This document shows, piece after piece, positions 1-6,875 of a DNA stretch of 7,430 nucleotides. Source of the DNA: an uncultured Bacteroidota bacterium. GTDB taxonomy: Bacteria > Bacteroidota > Bacteroidia > NS11-12g > UBA955. The notes below the pieces were generated by a model, which was not told the DNA's origin, ran no database searches, and saw nothing but the letters and a program-made list of their open reading frames with translations. A program made the translations under genes and the position numbers. How positions within the stretch are numbered: the stretch's first letter is position 1; every line of letters begins with the position of its first letter. The stretch is taken from positions 1-7,430 of the forward strand of contig CAJBKH010000178.1 in the NCBI GenBank assembly GCA_903953615.1, written 5' to 3'.

Positions 1-812
1 GGATTATGGGTTCTATCCATTCCTTCGTTTCTGAAGTTTTTAGCAAATTCATAAACCCCTTCGAAACCACCAACGATTAATCTTTTCAAATACAATTCAT
101 TGGCAATTCTTAAAAACAAAGGCATATCTAAAGCATTGTGATGCGTAGCAAATGGGCGCGCTGCTGCACCACCATGTATAGCTTGCAAAATGGGGGTTTC
201 AACTTCAATATACCCATTGTTATTAAAGGTATTTCTTAAAGATTGAACCACTTTTGTACGCTTAATAAAGGTTTCTTTCACATGCGGATTGACAATTAAA
301 TCGACATAACGCATTCTGTATCGCATCTCAGGATCTGTGAATGCATCGAATATTTCACCATCTTTTTCTTTTACAATTGGCAGTGGGTTTAAGGCTTTGG
401 CTAAAAATTTAATTTCTTTGACTCTTAACGTTGTCTCACCTGTTTTAGTGATAAAGACTTCGCCTTTTACACCGATAAAATCGCCAATATCCAATAAGTG
501 TAGCACCATGGTATCGAACAAAGTTTTATCCTCACCCGCACAAATATTATCGCGACCAACATACAGCTGCAAACGACCTTCAGCATCTTGAATCTTCATA
601 AAACAAACCTTACCCTTTGGCTGTAGACTCATGATTCTACCAGCAATCATCACATTTTGAAAATTGTTTTCTTCAACATTAAAACCATTTAAAATTTCAG
701 TTGAATTGGTGTTTGTTTCCCACATATCTGCAGGATAAGGATCAATTCCCATCGCTCTTAATTGGTCCAATTTCTGTCTGCGTTGTAATTGATATTCGTT
801 TAATTCTGACAT
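1..812 (-). CDS. lysS: Lysyl-tRNA synthetase, class II (N-terminal 270 residues; 3' end outside window)
   Basis: The enzyme attaches lysine to tRNA-Lys in the cytoplasm, using ATP. Translation from the ATG at 812-810 begins MSELNEYQLQRRQKLDQLRAM. An OB-fold anticodon-binding domain follows at about residues 54-160 (VMIAGRIMSLQPKGK, then KIQDAEGRLQVYVGRDN). Next come the linker DPEMRYRMRYVDLIVNP and class II motif 1, ending in VETPIL near residue 204. The window edge falls inside motif 2, FRNEGMDRTHN, with the ATP-contacting Arg at residue 261 and Glu at 263, almost the same positions as in E. coli LysS. The full protein should be about 500-570 residues, so roughly half is missing. It is transcribed divergently from the T9SS gene at 934 and has its own promoter 41 bases upstream. 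No Shine-Dalgarno sequence precedes the start. The DPEMRYRMRYVDL wording and the KEKDGEIFDAFTD linker look typical of Bacteroidota LysS. The identification is secure. Confidence 0.97.
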   Translation of the reverse strand, partial: MSELNEYQLQRRQKLDQLRAMGIDPYPADMWETNTNSTEILNGFNVEENNFQNVMIAGRIMSLQPKGKVCFMKIQDAEGRLQLYVGRDNICAGEDKTLFDTMVLHLLDIGDFIGVKGEVFITKTGETTLRVKEIKFLAKALNPLPIVKEKDGEIFDAFTDPEMRYRMRYVDLIVNPHVKETFIKRTKVVQSLRNTFNNNGYIEVETPILQAIHGGAAARPFATHHNALDMPLFLRIANELYLKRLIVGGFEGVYEFAKNFRNEGMDRTHN

Positions 813-853
813 ACTATGCTAATTTGAATTCGTATTTTTATTATAAAGAGGTG

Positions 854-879
854 CAAAAGTAAGGCTATTTTTTTGTAAA
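854..879 (-). promoter_or_regulatory. Promoter of lysS (Bacteroidota TAnnTTTG type)
   Basis: Read on the minus strand, TACTTTTG (861-854) matches the Bacteroidota -7 consensus TAnnTTTG and is followed by CACC. The usual -33 TTG is not present at normal spacing. Instead TTTA (879-876) lies 14 bases upstream, followed by an A tract. The same TTTA-N14-TAnnTTTG-CACC layout occurs before ndk, which supports both calls. Transcription would start near 847, leaving a 5' leader of about 35 nt. The -7 element is convincing; the -33 assignment is tentative. Confidence 0.72.
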
Positions 880-888
880 CTTTAGTCC

Positions 889-929
889 TTTTAAGCAACG
901 AAATTAAGTAAATGTCTATCTTTGTTATA
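889..929 (+). promoter_or_regulatory. Promoter of the T9SS-secreted propeller protein (TATCTTTG -7 element)
   Basis: TATCTTTG at 917-924 is an exact TAnnTTTG -7 element. The -33 element is poor; TTTTA at 889-893 is the nearest T-rich candidate and is farther away than usual. The ATG at 934 lies only 9 bases after the element, and an in-frame TGA at 931-933 excludes any earlier start. The transcript leader would therefore be zero to a few nucleotides. Its 14-base core (916-929) differs at one position from the element before the ECF sigma gene. It is back to back with the lysS promoter, 55 bases apart. Confidence 0.65.
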
Positions 930-933
930 TTGA

Positions 934-3900
934 ATGAGTAAAATAGGTTATTTAATTTTGGTATTATTAATGACTGCGGCAAATTCGCGCAGCAATGCCC
1001 AAAATCTATTTATCCAAAATAAGGGGCAATTGAATGCCGTTGTTAAATACAGCAAACCTATTCAAAATGGCCGTTTGTTCTACAGAGCCAATGGCTTTAC
1101 AACACTTTTGAAAGATGCCGTTGCCTATGATTCCATGTGGAAGCACTTTCACCAATTCAAAACCCTTCAACACCCCTTTAATGTGCAATACCACCGTTAT
1201 GATGTTAACTTCATCAACGCCTTGCCCTGCGATATAGAAACACATTACCAAGCTAGCACTAAACACAATTATTTTCTAGGCAACAACCCCAATCAGTGGG
1301 CAACCAATGTGGCCTTGTACCACCAAATCGTATACAAACAATTGTATGCTGGCATCGACCTCCAAGTGATTGAGAAAGGCCTTCACATTAAACACAACTT
1401 TATGGTTGCACCCAATGCCGATGCCAATCAAATTGCATTACAGTATGCCTACACAGATGGTATGCAGCTAACTAAAGATGGCGCCATTCAAATTAAAACA
1501 AGCACAGGAAATGTTATAGAAGATGTGCCATTTGCGTTCCAATTAAATGGGACGGACACCATTGCTATAAAATGCAAATATGTGTTAACTAAAAAAAACA
1601 AGACTTATGAATTGCGTTTTGATATAGGAGACTATGACCATGCACGTCAACTCATCATTGACCCCTTGCTTGTATTTGCAACCTATAGCGGTAGTCAGGG
1701 CGATAATTTTGGATTTACGGCTACCCACGATTCAAGAGCATTTGTATACAATGCAGGCATTGTTGATGGCGACCAAGGACCATTTCCTGTAACAGCTGGC
1801 GCTTTTCAAACCACCTATGGTGGAGGATCTGGTGGCGGCAGAGCGCCTGCCAACCTAAGTTGCGATATTGGCATTAATAAATTTGACAGTGCCGGAACGG
1901 TGCTTTTATACAGCACTTATTTGGGGGGTACTGACGAAGAGTACCCACATAGTTTGGTTGTCGATAATCAAGATAATTTACTGGTGATGGGCACCACCTA
2001 TTCTTCCGATTTTCCAATTATTAAATCCTGTTACGATTCGTCTTTCAATGGACAAACAGATCTTTTTGTTGTTAAATTATCGAAAGATGGCTCCACCATG
2101 TTGGCTGGCACTTTCATTGGTGGAAGCAACTTTGATGGTTTAAATTCGAGAAGTTTGCGCTACAATTATGCCGACGATTTTAGAGGTGATATTGTCGTGG
2201 ATAGTGCCAACAATGTATTTGTAGCCTCAACTACCTACAGTGGTAATTTTCCATTAAAAAATGCCTTTCAACCTACCAAAGGTTCTTTACAAGAAGGGTG
2301 TATTTTTAGCTTTGATGAAACCTTAACGCAATTGCGTTTCAGCACCTATGCCGGAGGTAACGAAGACGATGCTTGTTATTCAATTCGCTTGTATGACAGT
2401 TTTGTATACATTGGTGGCGGCACGGCAAGTATTGGCATGAACTTCACCATCAATGGAGTTCAAAATTCTTACAATGGCGGCAAAGCAGATGGTTTTGTGC
2501 TCAAGTTAAAACAAGATGGTAGTTTTAGAAATGCGAGTTATTTTGGCACTTCGGCCTACGATCAAATTTACTTTATAGACATTGATTTAAATGGACAGAT
2601 TTATTGTTCCGGTCAAACCGAAGGTAATATTAGTAGAACTAGCGGCACTTATGGGCAAGACAATACGAGTCAATTTATTATGCGTTTTTCTCCCAACCTA
2701 GCCAACGTTAATTTGGCAACAACCTTTGGCTATCGCAAAAACAATCCTGAAATTTCGCCTTCTGCTTTTTTGGTTGACCAATGCGATAATATTTATTTTT
2801 CTGGTTGGGGAAGCGACATTGCTTTTGGCGGATTACATTCACTTACCACCAATAATTTGCCTATCACCGCGGGTGCCATTCAATCGACTACAGATATTCA
2901 AGATTTTTATTTGTTGGTGATGAATAAAGATGCAAAGAATTTATTGTATGCCACCTATTTTGGAGGCAATAAAACGGCCGACCATGTGGATGGCGGCACT
3001 TCGCGTTTTGATAAGCGTGGCGTTGTATACCAAGCCGTTTGTGCAAGCTGCCCTGAGTTGAATGGCAACCAAGATTTCCCAGTTACACCAGGTGCTCCAT
3101 TTACCAACAATGTGAGTCCGCGGTGTAGCAATGCTTTTTTTAAGATTGATTTTCAAATTACATTTTTGGTAGATGCCCATTTTACAGCAACACCAAAAAT
3201 TGGATGTGAACCCTTAAACGTTCAATTCACTAATACCAGCAAACACGGTAAAAAATTCTTTTGGGATTATGGTGATGGCAGTCCGATTGATACCGTAAAG
3301 AGTCCTTCACATGTCTATACCAAAAAGGGCAAATACAAAGTAAAACTAAGCTCTATAGACTCCTTTAGTTGCAATATTGCCGACTATGACTCAACAGAAA
3401 TTGAGGTACTCGAAAGTCCGAAAGCTGCTTTTGATATGGAACCAAGGGTGTGTGAAAACTTTTTCAAATTCACCAATGCTTCTACCAACTACAAAAACCC
3501 TGTTTGGGATTTTGGTGATAGTGGTGCCTTAAGCACTTTAGAAAATCCAGAATACAAGTATAAGCATGATGGCATACACAATGTAATTTTAACAGTAGAG
3601 CATCCTACAAGTGGTTGCAAGGATACGCAATCGATGCTGGTGCAATTGTTCAGCGACCCAACCAAAACTTTAAAAATTCCGAATGTATTTACGCCCGACA
3701 ATGATGGCAAGAACGATTGCTTTACAATTGAAGGTATTGATCCTTCATGTGATGAAGCGGAGGTATGGATTTATGACAGATGGGGTATTTTAATTTTCAA
3801 TGGTTATTTACCTATCCAATGTTGGAATGGAGAACTTCGCAATTCAGAAGGTCAATTACCGAATGGGGTCTATTACTATTTAATGAACATAAAGAAAAAG

Positions 3901-3960
3901 GATGCCAACAAAGGCGATCAAACACTTAAAGTAAATGGGGTCATCCAATTGATTCGATAA
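934..3960 (+). CDS. Secreted SBBP beta-propeller / PKD protein with T9SS type B (gliding motility-associated) C-terminal sorting domain
   Basis: This 1008-residue protein should be exported by Sec and then carried across the outer membrane by the type IX system. A signal peptide occupies residues 1-22 (MSKIGYLILVLLMTAANSRS, then NAQ), which fixes the start; an in-frame TGA directly precedes the ATG. Residues 23-245 (NLFIQNKGQL, later LFYRANGFTTLLKD) resemble DUF7948. Seven SBBP-like repeats begin near residues 246, 325, 389, 467, 533, 593 and 670, with cores such as YSTYLGG and YATYFGG, consistent with a seven-bladed propeller. A Gly-rich loop, YGGGSGGGR, lies at 295-303. Two PKD-like domains follow, with WDYGDG at 777-782 and WDFGD at 858-862. 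The C-terminal domain at about 910-1008 (IPNVFTPDNDGKND, VWIYDRWGILIFN, LPNGVYYYLM) is the CHU_C/TIGR04131 type. The ligand and role are unknown; adhesion or surface display is an inference. Domain assignment is confident, function is not. Confidence 0.93.
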   Translation: MSKIGYLILVLLMTAANSRSNAQNLFIQNKGQLNAVVKYSKPIQNGRLFYRANGFTTLLKDAVAYDSMWKHFHQFKTLQHPFNVQYHRYDVNFINALPCDIETHYQASTKHNYFLGNNPNQWATNVALYHQIVYKQLYAGIDLQVIEKGLHIKHNFMVAPNADANQIALQYAYTDGMQLTKDGAIQIKTSTGNVIEDVPFAFQLNGTDTIAIKCKYVLTKKNKTYELRFDIGDYDHARQLIIDPLLVFATYSGSQGDNFGFTATHDSRAFVYNAGIVDGDQGPFPVTAGAFQTTYGGGSGGGRAPANLSCDIGINKFDSAGTVLLYSTYLGGTDEEYPHSLVVDNQDNLLVMGTTYSSDFPIIKSCYDSSFNGQTDLFVVKLSKDGSTMLAGTFIGGSNFDGLNSRSLRYNYADDFRGDIVVDSANNVFVASTTYSGNFPLKNAFQPTKGSLQEGCIFSFDETLTQLRFSTYAGGNEDDACYSIRLYDSFVYIGGGTASIGMNFTINGVQNSYNGGKADGFVLKLKQDGSFRNASYFGTSAYDQIYFIDIDLNGQIYCSGQTEGNISRTSGTYGQDNTSQFIMRFSPNLANVNLATTFGYRKNNPEISPSAFLVDQCDNIYFSGWGSDIAFGGLHSLTTNNLPITAGAIQSTTDIQDFYLLVMNKDAKNLLYATYFGGNKTADHVDGGTSRFDKRGVVYQAVCASCPELNGNQDFPVTPGAPFTNNVSPRCSNAFFKIDFQITFLVDAHFTATPKIGCEPLNVQFTNTSKHGKKFFWDYGDGSPIDTVKSPSHVYTKKGKYKVKLSSIDSFSCNIADYDSTEIEVLESPKAAFDMEPRVCENFFKFTNASTNYKNPVWDFGDSGALSTLENPEYKYKHDGIHNVILTVEHPTSGCKDTQSMLVQLFSDPTKTLKIPNVFTPDNDGKNDCFTIEGIDPSCDEAEVWIYDRWGILIFNGYLPIQCWNGELRNSEGQLPNGVYYYLMNIKKKDANKGDQTLKVNGVIQLIR

Positions 3961-3996
3961 AAAAAAGCCACTGTACTTTCGAACAGCGGCTCCTTT
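3959..3996 (-). terminator. Rho-independent terminator between convergent genes, best on the minus strand
   Basis: On the minus strand, AGCCGCTGT (3991-3983) pairs with ACAGTGGCT (3974-3966) around an 8-base loop, TCGAAAGT, giving a 9-bp stem with one G-U wobble, followed by a run of T. This ends the sigma/anti-sigma/outer-membrane-protein operon, whose last stop codon is at 4019. On the plus strand the wobble becomes an A-C mismatch and the tail is only TCCTTT, so termination of the propeller gene (stop at 3958-3960) should be weaker there. Confidence 0.8.
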
Positions 3997-4018
3997 AATA
4001 TTTACAAACTAATATTAT

Positions 4019-4972
4019 TTAAATTCCGAAGAGACAAATACCTACCGAAAACAAATGATGATGCGGATTGGTATCGGGTGCATATGCACTGCTTTTATAC
4101 ATTTCGGTAACAGAGTACCTTGCATAAATGCCTAGGTGCTCAATTTCTACTTTTAAAAGTGCATTAACTTGCGTTGGATTAACTTTCAAATCATATTTAT
4201 TTGTTTGAATAAAATCCCCCTCTTTTCTATTCCCCTTCTGGTAAACAGATGTCTTACTATTGAACGCAAACTCCGCACCAGCAGCTATTTTAAATTTATT
4301 ATTCTTACTATGATATTCTAATAAAACTGGAATGGCAATATAGCTAGCAGTTAATCTATTTCTTTTATAGTGATTGATAGTATCAATATTAGTTTTTAAA
4401 TAACCATTGTTATCTATGTATTGAACTTGTTGCTTGTTATTATAGTTGATTGAATAAGAATTTTGATTCAATCCATAACTTAGAAAGAATTTATTATGGG
4501 AAAGATTCACAGTTTGTCTTATCCAATTAACATTACTAAACCAACTTTTTCCAAAAACAGGATCAAGATTATCTTCAATACTATTTTCATTTATAGTTGA
4601 AACAAATCCAAATTCAATCGTTGGAATGAAATAGGTTTTTACAAGTTTGTCATCACTGGATATCTTCTTTTTAAAATTACCCCATTGCAATTTAATACTT
4701 GAATCGTGTCCAACAGAAGTTGCTTCAGTATCCCAATTCTCGCCATCGTCATCCTTAATTAGTACTTTAATTAGCACCATTTCTTTTTTAACTGTATCTC
4801 TAAATTTCCATGTTTTAGAGCGTTCTTCCTCTTCTGCATCCCTTTTAGTTGTAGTTTTATACACTTTCCCCTTATAAAATACTTTCACAGTATCATTCGC
4901 ACTTTGAGCCTGGGCATTGATTGAAGCATAGGCAAGAGAAAGAAGGCCGATTATTAAATTTATTGGTTTCAT
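4019..4972 (-). CDS. Predicted outer-membrane beta-barrel protein, third gene of the ECF sigma operon
   Basis: This 317-residue exported protein starts with a signal peptide (MKPINLIIGLLSLAYASINA, then QAQ), probably cut after AQA at residue 22. Residues 25-110 form a charged, likely periplasmic segment with an EEEERSK stretch near 47-53 and the acidic patch KDDDGE near 73-78. From about residue 113 the chain alternates in the manner of beta strands (TYFIPTIEFGFVSTIN, KFFLSYGLNQ, YIAIPVLLEYHSKNNKFKIA, AGAEFAFNSKT). The C-terminus, LGIYARYSVTEMYK then HHHLFSVGICLFGI, fits the final strands of small Bacteroidota barrels of the PorT/OMP_b-brl type. It lies 31 bases after the anti-sigma gene with no visible promoter between, so it is probably co-transcribed. 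The start region is A/T only, without Shine-Dalgarno. The exact family and substrate are not recognisable; a role as target or sensor of the sigma system is inferred from position. Confidence 0.8.
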   Translation of the reverse strand: MKPINLIIGLLSLAYASINAQAQSANDTVKVFYKGKVYKTTTKRDAEEEERSKTWKFRDTVKKEMVLIKVLIKDDDGENWDTEATSVGHDSSIKLQWGNFKKKISSDDKLVKTYFIPTIEFGFVSTINENSIEDNLDPVFGKSWFSNVNWIRQTVNLSHNKFFLSYGLNQNSYSINYNNKQQVQYIDNNGYLKTNIDTINHYKRNRLTASYIAIPVLLEYHSKNNKFKIAAGAEFAFNSKTSVYQKGNRKEGDFIQTNKYDLKVNPTQVNALLKVEIEHLGIYARYSVTEMYKSSAYAPDTNPHHHLFSVGICLFGI

Positions 4973-5003
4973 TTTTATTTATTTTAATTGTTTATTTAGT
5001 TGA

Positions 5004-5837
5004 TTAAAATCCTGCAATTATTTTATATTTTTTATTTTCAATTAATATTTTGCTATCTAAAATACTATTACTATCATTTAGTATTTGAAAGCTAGGTCTA
5101 CTAAATACGCGAGATAAAAAGCTCTTTTTTTCACTAAGTATTTGTTTGATTTCTGTAGTTTTTATACGCGGCTTACTTTGTGTTTGTACAGATACCAATA
5201 TATTCGAATTATCTGTATCTGTAGGTAAGTTACCTGTTACAACTTCTGCTATTGCAACCTTCTTTTCTACCCTATCGTTCTTAATAGGTGCATTCATTAT
5301 TGGCCGTATATTTTGAACCAATTGTTCGCCAACATTTTGAACAGGTGCTCTTCTTGGAGGTGGTATTAACCTTTTAGTTTTTGTTTCATTACCTTTCTTT
5401 GCAATACTCTCAATCTTCTGTTTGAAGGAAACAACTGTATCCTTTTCTTTAAGGCGATTGCTCACTGGCTCGTTTGTAGGCACCTTAATGATTTCTAATT
5501 TTGGATTCCTAGGCTTTTGATTGGCAACAAGGTTGTCCTCCTTAGCCGAATGGTTAATATAAAAAACCGAAGCTCCTATTGTTAGGCATAGCATGGCAGC
5601 AACTCCGTACTTCCAAGACCAAAGCACGACCTTCTTTTTCTTCAACATGGGCGCTAATGGCATCACAATTAACTCATCATTCGGATTGAGCACTGTTTGT
5701 TGCCAAGCTTGCCACAAAGCACTGTATTCTTTGTCGGTAGCAATGGCTTCGAGCAAGTGGGTTCTTTCTTCCCCCTGAATGTCGCCCTCCAAAAGCTGAA
5801 ACATCAGTTCGTCGATATTTTCGCTATTAATTTTCAT
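5004..5837 (-). CDS. Predicted membrane-anchored anti-sigma factor
   Basis: This 277-residue protein probably holds the neighbouring ECF sigma factor inactive at the inner membrane. The cytoplasmic part, residues 1-70, has the small helical layout of Bacteroidota anti-sigma proteins (ENIDELMFQLLEGDIQGEER, then YSALWQAWQQTVLNPNDE); no zinc-binding HxxxCxxC motif is present. A KKKK cluster at 66-69 precedes a single membrane helix at about 77-95 (YGVAAMLCLTIGASVFYI), which suggests N-in topology. The remaining 180 residues would be periplasmic: basic, rich in Pro, Asn and Gln, with a PPPRRAP patch near 159-165, low predicted order and no recognisable domain; FecR-like sequence is absent. The ATG overlaps the sigma stop as ATGA (5837-5834), implying translational coupling. 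The assignment rests on context, length and topology more than on a family signature. Confidence 0.8.
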   Translation of the reverse strand: MKINSENIDELMFQLLEGDIQGEERTHLLEAIATDKEYSALWQAWQQTVLNPNDELIVMPLAPMLKKKKVVLWSWKYGVAAMLCLTIGASVFYINHSAKEDNLVANQKPRNPKLEIIKVPTNEPVSNRLKEKDTVVSFKQKIESIAKKGNETKTKRLIPPPRRAPVQNVGEQLVQNIRPIMNAPIKNDRVEKKVAIAEVVTGNLPTDTDNSNILVSVQTQSKPRIKTTEIKQILSEKKSFLSRVFSRPSFQILNDSNSILDSKILIENKKYKIIAGF

Positions 5838-6316
5838 ATGATATTTTCTAAATTAACGATATAGTTTTTTAATGTCTGTCTTCCTCTAAAAATGTAAACC
5901 TTTACTTGCGATTCTGTCAGTCCTGCGATCTTACCAATCTCTGCGTAATCATAGCCTTCATAATCGCGCAACATTATTACAGTCCTTTGTATTTCTGGCA
6001 AGCGATCCATGGCTTTGTTAACGATTGCTTTCATATCTGGTTGTGCAGCCTCTCTGCCATTCTCTTTAACATGTTCCGGCATTTCTACCATCTTTTTATC
6101 CCTTCTGATAAGGTCTATCATTTTGCGATACCCTGTTGTAAATATCCAACTCTTGGCTTTTGCAAATTCAACCTTTTCTATATTTAACCACAAGCTCTCA
6201 AAAGTATCTTGCACAATGTTCTCCGCATCTTCCCTTACCTTTAAATTCTTAAACACGAATCTGAACAAAGCATTGGCATGGGTTTCAACAGTAGTATTAT
6301 ACTCCTTTTCGGTCAT
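5834..6316 (-). CDS. RNA polymerase sigma factor, sigma-70 family, ECF type
   Basis: This 160-residue protein is a two-domain ECF sigma factor that directs RNA polymerase to a specific promoter set. Region 2 spans about residues 9-76 (LFRFVFKNLKVREDAENIVQ, DTFESLW, then SWIFTTGYRKMIDLIRRDKK), including the DAENIVQDTF core and the WIFTTGYRKMIDLIRR helix that contacts the -10 element. A short linker leads to region 4 at about 97-155 (RLPEIQRTVIMLRDYEGYDY, then AEIGKIAGLTESQVKVYIFR), with the helix-turn-helix near 124-150. Length is typical, and there is no C-terminal extension. The start at 6316 gives MTEKEYN; no Shine-Dalgarno sequence is seen. It is the first gene of an operon with an overlapping anti-sigma gene and a barrel protein, an arrangement common for Bacteroidota ECF factors. 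Its exact ECF group and regulon cannot be told from the sequence alone. Confidence 0.95.
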   Translation of the reverse strand: MTEKEYNTTVETHANALFRFVFKNLKVREDAENIVQDTFESLWLNIEKVEFAKAKSWIFTTGYRKMIDLIRRDKKMVEMPEHVKENGREAAQPDMKAIVNKAMDRLPEIQRTVIMLRDYEGYDYAEIGKIAGLTESQVKVYIFRGRQTLKNYIVNLENII

Positions 6317-6330
6317 TGCTGTTATGATGG

Positions 6331-6344
6331 TATAACGAAGATAG
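6331..6344 (-). promoter_or_regulatory. Candidate promoter of the ECF sigma operon (TATCTTCG)
   Basis: On the minus strand TATCTTCG (6343-6336) is one base off TAnnTTTG and ends 19 bases before the sigma start codon. The surrounding 14 bases, CTATCTTCGTTATA, match the T9SS gene promoter at 13 positions. Upstream, TTG in GCTTGTAAC lies 15 bases away, and another TTG lies at the edge of the ndk terminator 23 bases away; either could be the -33 element. Only about 27 bases separate the element from the terminator of ndk. Confidence 0.5.
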
Positions 6345-6366
6345 TTTTTAGAAAGTTACAAGCTAT

Positions 6367-6404
6367 CAAAAAAAAATCCTGATTGTTTTGCAATCAGGAT
6401 TTTT
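6367..6404 (-). terminator. Rho-independent terminator of ndk
   Basis: TCCTGATTG (6377-6385) and CAATCAGGA (6391-6399) form a perfect 9-bp stem around a 5-base loop. Flanking A and T runs extend it to 14 bp (6372-6385 with 6391-6404). On the minus strand the hairpin is followed by nine T (6376-6368), and it begins 17 bases after the ndk stop codon. The structure is symmetric and could act on both strands, but no plus-strand gene runs into it. Confidence 0.9.
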
Positions 6405-6421
6405 AATTTATAAAGTTAATC

Positions 6422-6841
6422 TTAGAATCTTTCGATGTCTGAGAAATAATAATTGCCTTCAATGGCCGCATTCTCATCGCTATCGCTGCCATGCACTGCA
6501 TTGGCTTCAATGCTTTTCGCATATTTCTTACGAATGGTTCCTTCTTCAGCATTGGCTGGGTTAGTAGCACCAATTAATTTTCTGAAATCTTCAACCGCAT
6601 TGTCTTTTTCAAGAATAGCAGCCACAATCGGACCGCTGCACATGAAACTCACTAATTCACCAAAGAATGAACGCTCAGCATGAACCGCATAAAAACCTTC
6701 AGCCTGTGCTTTGGTAAGGTGAATGTATTTCATTGCTTTGATTTTAAAACCTGCAGTGATAATATCATCAATAATTTTACCTGTGTACCCATTCGCAACT
6801 GCATCGGGCTTTATCATCGTAAATGTTCTATTTGTTGTCAT
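6422..6841 (-). CDS. ndk: Nucleoside diphosphate kinase
   Basis: The enzyme transfers the gamma phosphate of ATP to nucleoside diphosphates through a phospho-histidine, balancing NTP and dNTP pools in the cytoplasm. The 139-residue protein is full length for the family. It starts TTNRTFTMIKPDAVANG, which carries the conserved Lys of the IKPDA motif at residue 11. The phosphate-binding Arg residues are at 87 and 104, Asn is at 114, and the catalytic histidine is His117 in NAVHGSDS. The tail DENAAIEGNYYFSDIERF is a little longer than the shortest bacterial forms and looks normal for Bacteroidota. The gene is probably monocistronic: it has its own promoter at 6876-6883 and a strong terminator at 6367-6404. 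No Shine-Dalgarno sequence precedes the ATG. The identification is secure. Confidence 0.98.
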   Translation of the reverse strand: MTTNRTFTMIKPDAVANGYTGKIIDDIITAGFKIKAMKYIHLTKAQAEGFYAVHAERSFFGELVSFMCSGPIVAAILEKDNAVEDFRKLIGATNPANAEEGTIRKKYAKSIEANAVHGSDSDENAAIEGNYYFSDIERF

Positions 6842-6875
6842 TTTTTGTATGAAATTTATGTTTTTTTAACGGGTG

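Noticed and set aside
337..591. Plus-strand open frame opposite lysS (84 codons)
   Set aside because: It lies wholly inside the conserved OB-fold and linker coding region of lysS, has no promoter or family resemblance, and is a shadow of that gene.
800..982. Minus-strand 60-codon open frame across the lysS/T9SS gene intergenic region
   Set aside because: It covers both promoters and the signal-peptide coding region of the 934 gene, and overlaps the lysS start in another frame; it has no recognisable content beyond AT-rich hydrophobic sequence.
934..3960. The T9SS protein as an adhesin of the SprB/RemA gliding type
   Set aside because: The C-terminal domain family name mentions gliding motility, but the SBBP/PKD layout is not that of SprB or RemA, and no gliding genes are nearby; the domain shows only the secretion route.
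3976..3983. TTCGAA palindrome between the convergent genes as a regulator site
   Set aside because: It is simply the loop and loop-closing part of the terminator hairpin and needs no separate explanation.
5906..6335. Two plus-strand open frames (93 and 108 codons) opposite the ECF sigma gene
   Set aside because: Both are antisense to clear sigma region 2 and 4 coding sequence; their hydrophobic, Phe/Leu/Ser-rich products are what the reverse complement of charged helical coding DNA gives.
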